IMG/VR virus record: IMGVR_UViG_3300020347_000019
Span: 1 to 30,219 of that record
Reading direction: 5' to 3' (one strand)
DNA: 30,219 bases
Source: a virus
Part shown: piece after piece, positions 23,733-29,742 of the stretch
How the letters are laid out: every line of letters begins with the position of its first letter
Numbering within the stretch: position 1 is the stretch's first letter
Translations under genes and position numbers: made by a program
The notes under the pieces: generated by a model
The model's input: the letters and a program-made list of their open reading frames with translations, nothing else
The model's database searches: none
Told to the model about the DNA's origin: nothing

Positions 23733-24924
23733 CTTCATCACCTTCAGTTGGTCTGCCACCCTCATCTGGGTTGGCTGCACTTCCTGCTATGTTTGCAGGA
23801 ACTCTAACATCATCTTGTCCTTCTAAGGATTCAAAGCCTAGACGAGTTCTTGCTTCATTGATAGTAATGATACCACCATTTACTAAAGAACTATAGTACT
23901 GTGACTGATCTCTCAGCTCTGGTTGTAGAGCTGGAATATCTATGACTTCTTCTTTTATTTCGTACCCAAAGAATCTACTATAAGCATAATTAATCTTCCT
24001 TACTATAGGTAAGATTGTCTCAAGGTAGTACATTCTCATATTAGGGCGAATGTTTGCATTGTTGCCTGAGTCTAATAAAATAGGTGGGATTCCCAATGCT
24101 TTTAATATAATTGTTTCATTTTCTGTAATAGAAGATTGAAAGTCTAACTCTTTGAAGTTTACGTTAGAAATACTGTCAATCTCTATACCACCGTCAAGAA
24201 TAAGTGGACGTCTGCCACCTGCGTCTGGACGATAACGAAGACTCCATGATTGAATCATTCGTTCTTTAATCTTTTCACTTAGTGTGTTTGGACTTTTTAG
24301 TACTAGCCCTGGCACTGCTCCATTCTTGAAGAAATTATCTTGAAACTTTCTCATTGAAGCTGTAAGTGCCATAGTTCGTACAGCGGGCTTCAGTCTTGAG
24401 GTTCCTCTAAAGATAGAGTAGAAAGAGTTTTCTTTAACGTGTATAATTTCGTCTGGACCATAGTCTACATCGTTATAGGTGTACTTCTCTATGAATGTTT
24501 TAGGGTCTGCATGAATAGTTACGCTATCTGCAGGAAGATGGTATAGGTGAGCACCATCGTAGTATATAAAAATGTTTCCGTCTAGTAAGTAGTCAGTGAT
24601 TAGGTTTCTTTTAAAGGAACTGACATCTTGAAATAAGTTAGGCTCTTTATTAAGTAGCTTATTTACTGTAGATCGTCGTATACCTTTTTGAACACCATTT
24701 GTTTGATTAGGTTGAACAACTACTGGAATCTCTGCTACATCGTCTACAATCATATTGACGCCACGATTAACAATCTCTAGAGTTTCATAGAACTGCTCGT
24801 AGTTCTGAGTATATTCTCTAGATCCTTCTTTATCGTTACCGAAGTACTGTTGTATAGGATTCAATTTTTCCATGTCGGCTTCTTGAGCCTTATTACCACC
24901 AAAAATGTTACTATACCATGCCAT
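23719..24924 (-). CDS. Portal protein (HK97 family)
   Basis: This 401-residue protein lies between HNH/terminase and protease, the normal place. Features include NRGVNMIVDDVAEIPVVV (about residue 53 on), FKRNLITDYLLDGNIFIYYD, the DEIIHVKENSFYSIFRGTSR segment, ILKALGIPPILLDSG (about 284-298), then YYLETILPIVRKINYAYSRFF and NEARTRLGFESLEGQDDVRV, all typical of the HK97/SPP1-type portal stem, wing and crown. It forms the dodecameric ring at one capsid vertex, where terminase docks and through which DNA passes. The C-terminal tail is acidic. The start overlaps the HNH gene by 14 bases. Confidence 0.92.
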   Translation of the reverse strand: MAWYSNIFGGNKAQEADMEKLNPIQQYFGNDKEGSREYTQNYEQFYETLEIVNRGVNMIVDDVAEIPVVVQPNQTNGVQKGIRRSTVNKLLNKEPNLFQDVSSFKRNLITDYLLDGNIFIYYDGAHLYHLPADSVTIHADPKTFIEKYTYNDVDYGPDEIIHVKENSFYSIFRGTSRLKPAVRTMALTASMRKFQDNFFKNGAVPGLVLKSPNTLSEKIKERMIQSWSLRYRPDAGGRRPLILDGGIEIDSISNVNFKELDFQSSITENETIILKALGIPPILLDSGNNANIRPNMRMYYLETILPIVRKINYAYSRFFGYEIKEEVIDIPALQPELRDQSQYYSSLVNGGIITINEARTRLGFESLEGQDDVRVPANIAGSAANPDEGGRPTEGDEDGSD

Positions 24925-25273
24925 GCTTTTCTCTTTGAATCTCTACCCAGTTCTTCTGCTTATCAGCAGTGCCTAAGCTAGGGTTTCTCCCATAAATGGA
25001 ATGTAACTGTAAATGATGAGCATTGCACAAAGTTACTGTATGTTCGTACAACTCTGCTTGATGCTCTGCTATGAAGTCTTCTCTGAAAGAGAGTACATTC
25101 TTGGGGTCTAGTTTGTTCTTTGCAACGTAGTCATGTATTAGAGGAGCTAGTGTATAAAAGTGGTGGAAGTCTAATTTAACTTTCTCTCCACATATTCGGC
25201 ATTCAGTGCCTTTTTTATACTTATTCTTTGCTTTGTCTCTTATGTATTTTACGATGTCTCTTTTTAAATCCAT
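24911..25273 (-). CDS. HNH endonuclease
   Basis: This 120-residue protein has Cys25-x2-Cys28 and Cys83-x2-His86 as likely zinc ligands and LDFHHFY (His37/His38) with a following VTLCNAHHLQLH, the beta-beta-alpha metal layout of HNH nucleases. HNH proteins next to terminase and portal genes assist terminase cleavage in several phages (for example HK97 gp74), so a packaging role is likely; a homing function is less likely given the operon position. It is first in its transcript; the predicted 5' leader is only about 8-11 bases and has no Shine-Dalgarno. It overlaps the portal start by 14 bases. Confidence 0.85.
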   Translation of the reverse strand: MDLKRDIVKYIRDKAKNKYKKGTECRICGEKVKLDFHHFYTLAPLIHDYVAKNKLDPKNVLSFREDFIAEHQAELYEHTVTLCNAHHLQLHSIYGRNPSLGTADKQKNWVEIQREKHGMV

Positions 25274-25287
25274 TTTCTAATACCAGA

Positions 25288-25327
25288 ATTATATCGAGTT
25301 TGAGGTACCATGTCAAATATTATTTTT
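25288..25327 (-). promoter_or_regulatory. Perfect consensus sigma-70 promoter for the head operon
   Basis: On the minus strand: TTGACA (25311-25316), 17-base spacer, TATAAT (25288-25293), with the upstream A-rich block AAAAATAATAT (25317-25327). It fills the 65-bp gap between the large terminase stop and the HNH start. The predicted transcription start, near 25281-25284, is only 8-11 bases from the HNH ATG. Confidence 0.88.
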
Positions 25328-25335
25328 GCATGGTA
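25306..25335. repeat. Inverted repeat around the head-operon -35 box
   Basis: TACCATG (25306-25312) and CATGGTA (25329-25335) are exact reverse complements separated by 16 AT-rich bases that contain most of the -35 and the whole A-rich block. There is no T-tract, so it is not a terminator. It might be an operator. Confidence 0.4.
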
Positions 25336-25338
25336 TCA

Positions 25339-26640
25339 TTAAAAACCACTGTTTGATGTTTCAAACGAGTAGAGAGCGTACCTAAGAGCATCCGCCATGT
25401 GCGAGGCTCTATTATGTTTTGGTTTTTCTTTAAGTAGGTTAGGGTTGGGGTCCCATTGGTATTGGTCTAGGGCGGCCAGAGTTTCTGTGCAAGTCTGATC
25501 TATAAACAAACGATCATTGTCGACTATTCCTTCTACTCTTGCAATACCATCTAAAATTGATTTCTTAGCGTTGATAGTACTAATGTCATAATTTTGTGCA
25601 AAGTCAAATCGAGTTTGTTGAGCTGCGGAGTCAATAAATATATAGTCTATATCCCACTTATCAATAAGTCTTTGTATTTCACCTGCGTGTTGTTCTGTTG
25701 TCTTTTCGGCATCTAAGTATTCGTCCAATAAGTAGAATATCTCTTCATCCCAATCATACCCAAGTACACAAAATGCTGTAGGGTCTCTGTAGCCTACGTC
25801 TAGCCCTGCGAATATATCTAGACGTTTAGTCTCCATTTCCTGAAAGTCACCTGTACACTTCTCAAAGTCAAAGCTCCATACTTGACCTTCAAATGTGTTG
25901 AAGTCAGCTTCATACTCTTGCCGAAACTCTGCTTCAGACATACTCTTTCTAGCTTCTAAAATATCGTTCTCTGACATACGGGGATTAGATCTGTAAGTAG
26001 CTTTGATGGACACCCACTCAGAAAATTGTTCATCGAAGCCTCTATCAAAGAACTCTGCGAACCAGTTGTTGCGACCCCGGGGTGTGGAAATAAAGATTGC
26101 TTTAGAATTATCTTTATCTAGAGTAGGACGTAGTGCTACGTTGAAAGCGTCTTTACCGTCGGCGAGGGCTGCCTCATCAAAAATAATTAAATCATACGAT
26201 CTACCAACACAAGAGTCAACTTGGTTTACTGATCCCATGCGGATGGTAGAGCCGTTAGATATTTCGATAACTTTATCTTTTGCGTTGTCTTTCGTAACTT
26301 CTAGATCAAAGTGTTTGATTAACGTTCGCTGTAGATCAAAAGAAATTTGAGATAGGGCATAGTTGGGGGACATAATAAGAATATTGGAACCAGGAACAAG
26401 AGATACTAGTTGCCCAATAATATTCGCTATATAAGTTTTTCCTTGACGTCGTGAAACAGCAGCACAAACGAATCTGTACTTAGGAGAGTTAATTGCATTT
26501 ATAATAGCTACTTGGGAGGGGAGCGCCTCAATACCCAGTAAATCCATATAGGGCTCTACTGGGAGCTTGAGGAACTTATCTGCTACTGGGAAATCAAGAA
26601 GATAATCTGGGATTATATCTTGTCTACTTACTTCTATCAT
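25339..26640 (-). CDS. Terminase large subunit
   Basis: This 433-residue packaging motor carries both ATPase and nuclease parts. Walker A is SRRQGKT (63-69), Walker B with catalytic Glu is LIIFDEAA (151-158), and the coupling motif is STPRGR (185-190). The RNase-H-like nuclease has acidic residues at GLDVGYRDPTAF (Asp281), IFIDSAA (Asp337) and HMADALRYAL (Asp417). It translocates DNA through the portal and cuts concatemers. The start overlaps the upstream peptidase gene by 17 bases. The small subunit gene is about 2.6 kb upstream in the same predicted operon, separated by ten small genes. The length is normal for the family. Confidence 0.97.
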   Translation of the reverse strand: MIEVSRQDIIPDYLLDFPVADKFLKLPVEPYMDLLGIEALPSQVAIINAINSPKYRFVCAAVSRRQGKTYIANIIGQLVSLVPGSNILIMSPNYALSQISFDLQRTLIKHFDLEVTKDNAKDKVIEISNGSTIRMGSVNQVDSCVGRSYDLIIFDEAALADGKDAFNVALRPTLDKDNSKAIFISTPRGRNNWFAEFFDRGFDEQFSEWVSIKATYRSNPRMSENDILEARKSMSEAEFRQEYEADFNTFEGQVWSFDFEKCTGDFQEMETKRLDIFAGLDVGYRDPTAFCVLGYDWDEEIFYLLDEYLDAEKTTEQHAGEIQRLIDKWDIDYIFIDSAAQQTRFDFAQNYDISTINAKKSILDGIARVEGIVDNDRLFIDQTCTETLAALDQYQWDPNPNLLKEKPKHNRASHMADALRYALYSFETSNSGF

Positions 26641-27064
26641 TCTGGCTCTTCCACCATTTACCTTTGAGTAGTTTAATAGCTACTGTAAGGGGGTTAAAAT
26701 ATTTTGTTTGAAAGACGTATCCGTAATCAATCATATCAGCTTGAGTAACTACCTTACCAAATATGTTATCTGTCCAATCGTCTTCAATTCTTAAAACTGC
26801 GTGACCCCGCTCAGGAGTCTTAACATAGCAATATGTTATCTGTGCTTTATAGCTTATGAGCATCCACCAAAACTTAAGTAAGCTTTCGTCGCAATGCTGA
26901 TATAGAGTAGTTAGTGCAAAATCTTCACAGTCGCCTCTATACCGCTCTAGCTCTCCTTCGCCTTCGGGTTTCATAATATACCAAGCATCTCGCTTGCCAT
27001 ATCGATCTCCGTCTCTAACGTAAATAAACTTCTCTTTTAGAGAAACTATTTTCTGCTCATCCAC
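26624..27064 (-). CDS. Transglutaminase-like cysteine peptidase family protein
   Basis: I chose the GTG at 27064 (146 residues) because a GAGG lies about nine bases upstream; a longer frame to 27118 runs inside the upstream small gene. The motif YRGDCEDFAL places a likely catalytic Cys46, followed by RGHAVL (His88) and WTDNIFG (Asp99). This Cys-His-Asp layout with GDC.D(F/Y)A and DN is that of bacterial transglutaminase-like cysteine proteases (the LapG/DUF920 type). There is no signal peptide. The C-terminus is basic (LLKGKWWKSQNDRSK). Possible roles are virion protein processing, or peptidoglycan or host protein cleavage. It overlaps the Cys-rich gene by 8 bases and the large terminase gene by 17. 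Confidence 0.7.
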   Translation of the reverse strand: MDEQKIVSLKEKFIYVRDGDRYGKRDAWYIMKPEGEGELERYRGDCEDFALTTLYQHCDESLLKFWWMLISYKAQITYCYVKTPERGHAVLRIEDDWTDNIFGKVVTQADMIDYGYVFQTKYFNPLTVAIKLLKGKWWKSQNDRSK

Positions 27065-27206
27065 AGTCACAGTCCTCACACTCACAAGGAGGCTCGCAAG
27101 GACACTCACATCCTTCACTGCGCATAAGATTCATTATGTCCTTACGCTGTTGTTCTATCTTTTCAGCTTGCTGTCTAAGTTCGAATTCTTGAATATCTGT
27201 TCTCAT
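27057..27206 (-). CDS. Small Cys-rich protein, 49 residues
   Basis: ATG at 27206, with AAGGGG 5-6 bases upstream (inside the end of the previous gene). Residues 1-30 are a charged helix (DIQEFELRQQAEKIEQQRKD). The C-terminus (33-48) has eight Cys in CECPCEPPCECEDCDC, alternating with Glu/Asp/Pro. Such spacing suggests metal binding (metallothionein-like or a zinc knuckle) or a disulphide-bonded tail, but I do not recognise a family. The stop overlaps the next gene's GTG region by 8 bases. The frame is tightly packed between two genes, and the start has a good ribosome site. Confidence 0.65.
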   Translation of the reverse strand: MRTDIQEFELRQQAEKIEQQRKDIMNLMRSEGCECPCEPPCECEDCDCG

Positions 27207-27209
27207 GTA

Positions 27210-27659
27210 TTACCCCTTAATTACACTGACGATGAAAGTCAAAAGTAAAGGAACTAAAAAGATAGCTACACCTATTGCTATGGCACCCAACTTAATCATG
27301 CTCATTAATTCTTTTCGTTCTTTTTGCTTACGCCTTACTTCATCGAGCCTTCGTTTTCTAGCATTTGCTAGCTCTTGCATAGCGTCAGCGTACAAAGCTC
27401 CGTTGCCGCTAATAGTAAAGAGATCTTTAATCTCTTTCATAGTTTCATCAATTTGTTTCTTAGTTAAGGCAGCTTGAATAGCATCTTTTTCAGTTAACTT
27501 ACCTGAATTAGATAAAGTCTGTAGGTCTACTTGTGCACTGCCTAGGCTGGTAAGGAACCCACTTATCGACGATATATCATTAGTTGTAGAAGCAACTTTG
27601 TTGATCATCGAAGTAGCAGTACTGACTGCAGACACTATCGCTCCAAGTTCCATTAACAT
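27210..27659 (-). CDS. Membrane protein with coiled coil and C-terminal anchor
   Basis: 149 residues. The first half is Ser/Thr/Ala-rich and helical (IVSAVSTATSMINKVASTTND). A Lys/Glu/Arg-rich helix (about 95-118, ANARKRRLDEVRRKQKERKE) follows, and residues 120-147 form one strong hydrophobic segment (IKLGAIAIGVAIFLVPLLLT). There is no signal peptide. It is probably a tail-anchored inner-membrane protein with a cytoplasmic N-terminus. Its position in a cluster of small membrane and basic proteins suggests a lysis or virion-internal role, which is inference. The ATG at 27659 could be replaced by the in-frame ATG two codons later (27653). Confidence 0.7.
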   Translation of the reverse strand: MLMELGAIVSAVSTATSMINKVASTTNDISSISGFLTSLGSAQVDLQTLSNSGKLTEKDAIQAALTKKQIDETMKEIKDLFTISGNGALYADAMQELANARKRRLDEVRRKQKERKELMSMIKLGAIAIGVAIFLVPLLLTFIVSVIKG

Positions 27660-27665
27660 TTAGCA

Positions 27666-27971
27666 TCACCATTTAACTTTGTCCGCCCAGTATGCGGCTG
27701 ACATCTTGCCTTTAGCAATATTCTTTGCGTGGCGTGCTTTGAAACTCTTTCTCTTTGCTTTCATTGCAGCTGACTCGCCTGCTTTAGGCTTTCCTGCTGT
27801 TTTAGCTCCTTTTTGACCGAATCTGATAGTCTTTACTTTAGCGCCTACTTTAGCCACAACGATGTGTGATTTTTTAGCGTGTCCTGGGGTTCTCTTTGGT
27901 TTGTTGTAGCCAGATACCCCAGCTTTTTTAAGTCTTGAATCTTTTTTCTTACTTTTTCTTTTTACCGCCAC
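27666..27971 (-). CDS. Basic protein of a conserved phage family (DUF6321-like)
   Basis: 101 residues, very Lys/Arg-rich, with a GTG start at 27971. Key segments are KKAGVSGYNKPKRTPGHAKK, SHIVVAKVGAKVKTIRFGQK and SFKARHAKNIAKGKMSAAYW, ending ADKVKW. I recognise this as a family common in marine phage genomes that I associate with the name DUF6321; this is from memory and by eye. A nucleic-acid-binding role is suggested by charge, but the activity is unknown. The start overlaps the upstream 88-residue gene by 23 bases, and five bases plus the stop separate it from the next start. Confidence 0.7.
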   Translation of the reverse strand: MAVKRKSKKKDSRLKKAGVSGYNKPKRTPGHAKKSHIVVAKVGAKVKTIRFGQKGAKTAGKPKAGESAAMKAKRKSFKARHAKNIAKGKMSAAYWADKVKW

Positions 27972-28215
27972 GTTTCTTTCTCTTTACAAAGGTGCTAACG
28001 TTAGTTGGCTTTCCTCCTGGATTACCAGCTGCTCGTTTTCTACGAACAGCTGATTTTCGTTGCTTTTCAGTAAGACCAGCGGCTTTGGCTTTGGGCAGAC
28101 ACTTTGGATATGTTTTCTTTCCTGCTTTACTTCGTCCACATTTCTCATAGCCGCCACCCTTTTTGGGTCTGGATATATCTACCCACTCTTCTTTAAACCA
28201 CTTCTTTAAACTCAC
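27949..28215 (-). CDS. Basic protein, DUF5872-like
   Basis: 88 residues, GTG start at 28215 with GGAG seven bases upstream. It begins KKWFKEEWVDISRPKKGGGY, has Cys27 and Cys39 in a KCGRSKAGKKTYPKCLPKAK segment (perhaps a metal or nucleic-acid binding knuckle), and ends in a run of Lys/Arg/Gly. The W..E.WVDI and CGR...YP.C.P pattern resembles the DUF5872 family found in viruses; I match it by eye only. Function is unknown. The high positive charge suggests DNA or RNA contact. Confidence 0.68.
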   Translation of the reverse strand: MSLKKWFKEEWVDISRPKKGGGYEKCGRSKAGKKTYPKCLPKAKAAGLTEKQRKSAVRRKRAAGNPGGKPTNVSTFVKRKKRGGKKKK

Positions 28216-28233
28216 GGTCTATCTCCTATGGCC

Positions 28234-28386
28234 TCACTTCTTTTTCTTCTTCAGTATAGCTTTACGAAGTGCTGGGGGTAACTTCTTCTGAGCGGCTGTT
28301 AAGCCTTTCTTTTTGCTGGGTGACTTCTTACCTTTCTTGGCTGGACGTCCTCTTTTCTTTCCGTATGTTCCTTTTCCTGCTGGCAT
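28234..28386 (-). CDS. Tiny Lys-rich protein with AT-hook-like motif, 50 residues
   Basis: The ORF begins MPAGKGTYGKKRGRPAKKGK. Its ATG overlaps the upstream stop as TAATG, with GGAG seven bases before it. Residues 11-18 (KRGRPAKK) match the AT-hook core (RGRP flanked by basic residues), which binds the minor groove of AT-rich DNA. About 40% of residues are Lys/Arg, ending in a run of Lys. A helix LTAAQKKLPPALRKAIL lies near the C-terminus. It may condense DNA or act as a regulator. The gene is supported by its ribosome site and tight coupling. Confidence 0.68.
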   Translation of the reverse strand: MPAGKGTYGKKRGRPAKKGKKSPSKKKGLTAAQKKLPPALRKAILKKKKK

Positions 28387-28571
28387 TATTTGCTCCCCAT
28401 GCGGTATTTTCCGCCTTTGGCTTTATAAGTTTTTACAAGCCATCCATTTGCATAAGCAGAAGGGTACACAGCAAACTTTCGTTTAGCTTGTGCCTTCACT
28501 CGTGCGTAAAGTTTTTTGTTAGTAGGTACCGGCTTTTTCTTTGCTGCCTTCTTTCTCTTACGAACAGCCAC
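28386..28571 (-). CDS. Small basic protein, 61 residues
   Basis: GTG start at 28571, directly after the upstream stop at 28572. The sequence is very basic at the N-terminus (VRKRKKAAKKKPVPTNKKLY), then has a conserved-looking core YARVKAQAKRKFAVYPSAYA, NGWLVKTYKAKGGKYR. I recall similar YPSAYAN(G)W(L)V..YK..GG.YR proteins in many marine and aquatic phages, and some larger viruses, but cannot name the family securely. Function is unknown; nucleic acid binding is plausible from charge. The stop overlaps the next start as TAATG. Confidence 0.7.
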   Translation of the reverse strand: MAVRKRKKAAKKKPVPTNKKLYARVKAQAKRKFAVYPSAYANGWLVKTYKAKGGKYRMGSK

Positions 28572-28730
28572 TTAAATCTCTACTGACTTGTCCCCTTCTA
28601 TTTTGTTGAGGACTTCTTTTTTCTCTTCTAGAGTGCCGGCTTCATATGCTTCTGCATCTTTTTGACTTGCGAAGCCTTTCTTTTGGTCGCCCTTAATAGC
28701 CCACCAAGTTCCTTTCTTTTGTTCTGCCAT
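28572..28730 (-). CDS. Small hypothetical protein, 52 residues
   Basis: ATG at 28730 with GGAG seven bases upstream, inside the end of the previous gene. The sequence MAEQKKGTWWAIKGDQKKGF, then ASQKDAEAYEAGTLEEKKEV, is charged and probably two short helices after a Trp-Trp strand. The pattern WWAIKGD...GFASQKDAEAY resembles a small strand-helix unit in which a Trp strand is followed by an alanine-rich helix; the family is not recognised. It lies within the packed small-gene array and shares its transcript, with only one base between the 3' side of its stop and the next start. Confidence 0.6.
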   Translation of the reverse strand: MAEQKKGTWWAIKGDQKKGFASQKDAEAYEAGTLEEKKEVLNKIEGDKSVEI

Positions 28731-28732
28731 GA

Positions 28733-29035
28733 TTATTCTCCATAACCGTGCGGAGTTTCCGCATCTACCTTAGTTTCGAGAACTCGTACTCTGAGTTCAA
28801 GCTCTCTAACTCTTTTAATGTTGTCCTGTACCTCGGGTGGTGGTGCGAACTCGTCTATCCAATTATCGTTTTCCTCTATTTCGGTGACTGCAGCAGCCAT
28901 GTTATGCTCTAGGAAGGATATTCTTTCTGTAATACCTGAATAAGCCCAAACGGACACGGCAGTAAATGTTACTAATCCTATAAGATTCTTTAAAGGTATC
29001 GCTAATTCTGTGGCTTCATTTATTTTAGTAGCCAT
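28733..29035 (-). CDS. Small membrane protein with coiled coil (holin/spanin-like candidate)
   Basis: 100 residues. A hydrophobic segment at about 13-33 (IPLKNLIGLVTFTAVSVWAY) is followed by a long charged region with heptad spacing (NIKRVRELELRVRVLETKV, about 71-90) and acidic residues. The layout of an N-terminal anchor then soluble coiled coil suits a type II membrane protein. It is encoded 2 bases after the 68-residue protein, which has the opposite layout. A holin, holin antagonist or spanin-like role is inferred from size and pairing; there is no motif that proves it. The start ATG at 29035 lacks a clear Shine-Dalgarno. Confidence 0.65.
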   Translation of the reverse strand: MATKINEATELAIPLKNLIGLVTFTAVSVWAYSGITERISFLEHNMAAAVTEIEENDNWIDEFAPPPEVQDNIKRVRELELRVRVLETKVDAETPHGYGE

Positions 29036-29037
29036 GA

Positions 29038-29244
29038 TTAAGTTTGAGTAGCTACAGCCACAACTATGCCAGCTAGAAATACTACAAGAGTTCCTAGTCC
29101 AGCCATTTGTCTCTGTTCCATTCTTACGAGTTGCTCTTCAATACGATCAAATCGAGTAAAGGTAGTTTTCCATCTTTCCTCGCATTGGATCTCATGTTCT
29201 CGTAATTCCATTTTCACTTTAAGTACTTCATCTTCAGTTAACAT
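29038..29244 (-). CDS. XhlA-like small membrane protein, holin candidate
   Basis: 68 residues. The N-terminal two thirds are an amphipathic charged helix (VKMELREHEIQCEERWKTTF, then RFDRIEEQLVRMEQRQ) and residues 48-66 are a single hydrophobic segment (AGLGTLVVFLAGIVVAVATQ). This matches the plan of XhlA/haemolysin-type phage proteins: a soluble coiled coil with a C-terminal membrane anchor. It overlaps the small terminase stop by 11 bases, so it is translated from the packaging transcript. The lysis function is inferred from layout; no endolysin is recognised nearby except the transglutaminase-like protein. Confidence 0.65.
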   Translation of the reverse strand: MLTEDEVLKVKMELREHEIQCEERWKTTFTRFDRIEEQLVRMEQRQMAGLGTLVVFLAGIVVAVATQT

Positions 29245-29695
29245 CTTTTAATAGCTTTTCCATGAGCTTACCGTAGTTGCCCTGGCCGAAAGGTACACCT
29301 TCATTAATCTGGACATTAGTCTGACTTCTTACGCTAGTGCTCTGAATCTTTTCGAGTTCTGCTTGTGCTTTAATCTCGTCCATCCTCATTTTGTGAGCCA
29401 TTTGTAACAGATCAGCCAAATCTTTGCTAGAGTACACGCCAGTTTCCTTAGCTTCTTCTAGTTTGTTTTCAATCATTTCATCGAGAACGCTGGCAATATT
29501 ATTCTTGTTACGATACCCCATGTCTAGATAAACAGTGTCAATATATTTCTTGACCTCTCGCTTATTCAACAACTCTACTACTTTATTTTCAGGTACACCT
29601 AAGTATTGGGTGACCCCGTTAATGTTTCCGAACTGTAAATAAGAGTTCGCAACTTCGAGTCCCTCTGGGGAAATTGTAGTTAATTCTTTAGCCAT
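29234..29695 (-). CDS. Terminase small subunit
   Basis: I chose the ATG at 29695 (153 residues). A longer TTG-start frame (29731) would run through the promoter and add a non-conserved segment. Residues about 10-45 form a helix-turn-helix-like region (ANSYLQFGNINGVTQYLGVP, then VVELLNKREVKKYIDTV). Residues 57-110 (YRNKNNIASVLDEMIENKL, ETGVYSSKDLADLLQMAHKM, RMDEIKA) are the oligomerisation part seen in many phage small terminases. It recognises the packaging site and presents DNA to the large subunit. It is the first gene of the packaging operon and has no Shine-Dalgarno: the predicted transcript begins at or within a few bases of the ATG. Confidence 0.85.
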   Translation of the reverse strand: MAKELTTISPEGLEVANSYLQFGNINGVTQYLGVPENKVVELLNKREVKKYIDTVYLDMGYRNKNNIASVLDEMIENKLEEAKETGVYSSKDLADLLQMAHKMRMDEIKAQAELEKIQSTSVRSQTNVQINEGVPFGQGNYGKLMEKLLKDVN

Positions 29696-29702
29696 GGTTA
29701 GA

Positions 29703-29742
29703 ATTATAGTAGGTAAGGGGTGGATTGTCAAGAAGTATTTTT
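29703..29742 (-). promoter_or_regulatory. Perfect consensus sigma-70 promoter for packaging operon
   Basis: On the minus strand: TTGACA (29726-29731), 17-base spacer (29709-29725), TATAAT (29703-29708), preceded by AAAAATACTTC (29732-29742), the A-rich block shared with the other three promoters. Bases between the -10 and the small terminase ATG number only seven, so transcription should start at the A of the ATG or a few bases before it. Confidence 0.88.

Noticed and set aside
23733-23780. Longer N-terminus for the small gene between portal and protease
   Set aside because: It deepens the overlap with the portal gene; the ATG at 23732 has an AAGGTG at six-base spacing.
25306-25335. TACCATG/CATGGTA hairpin as a terminator for the large terminase operon
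   Set aside because: The stem is short with a 16-base loop and no T-tract follows on the minus strand.
27065-27118. Longer N-terminus (GTG at 27118) for the transglutaminase-like gene
   Set aside because: It would run inside the Cys-rich gene, adds a non-conserved hydrophobic segment and has no ribosome site; the GTG at 27064 has a GAGG upstream.
29696-29731. Longer N-terminus (TTG at 29731) for the small terminase
   Set aside because: The extra codons lie entirely on the promoter -35, spacer and -10, and so would not be transcribed from it.
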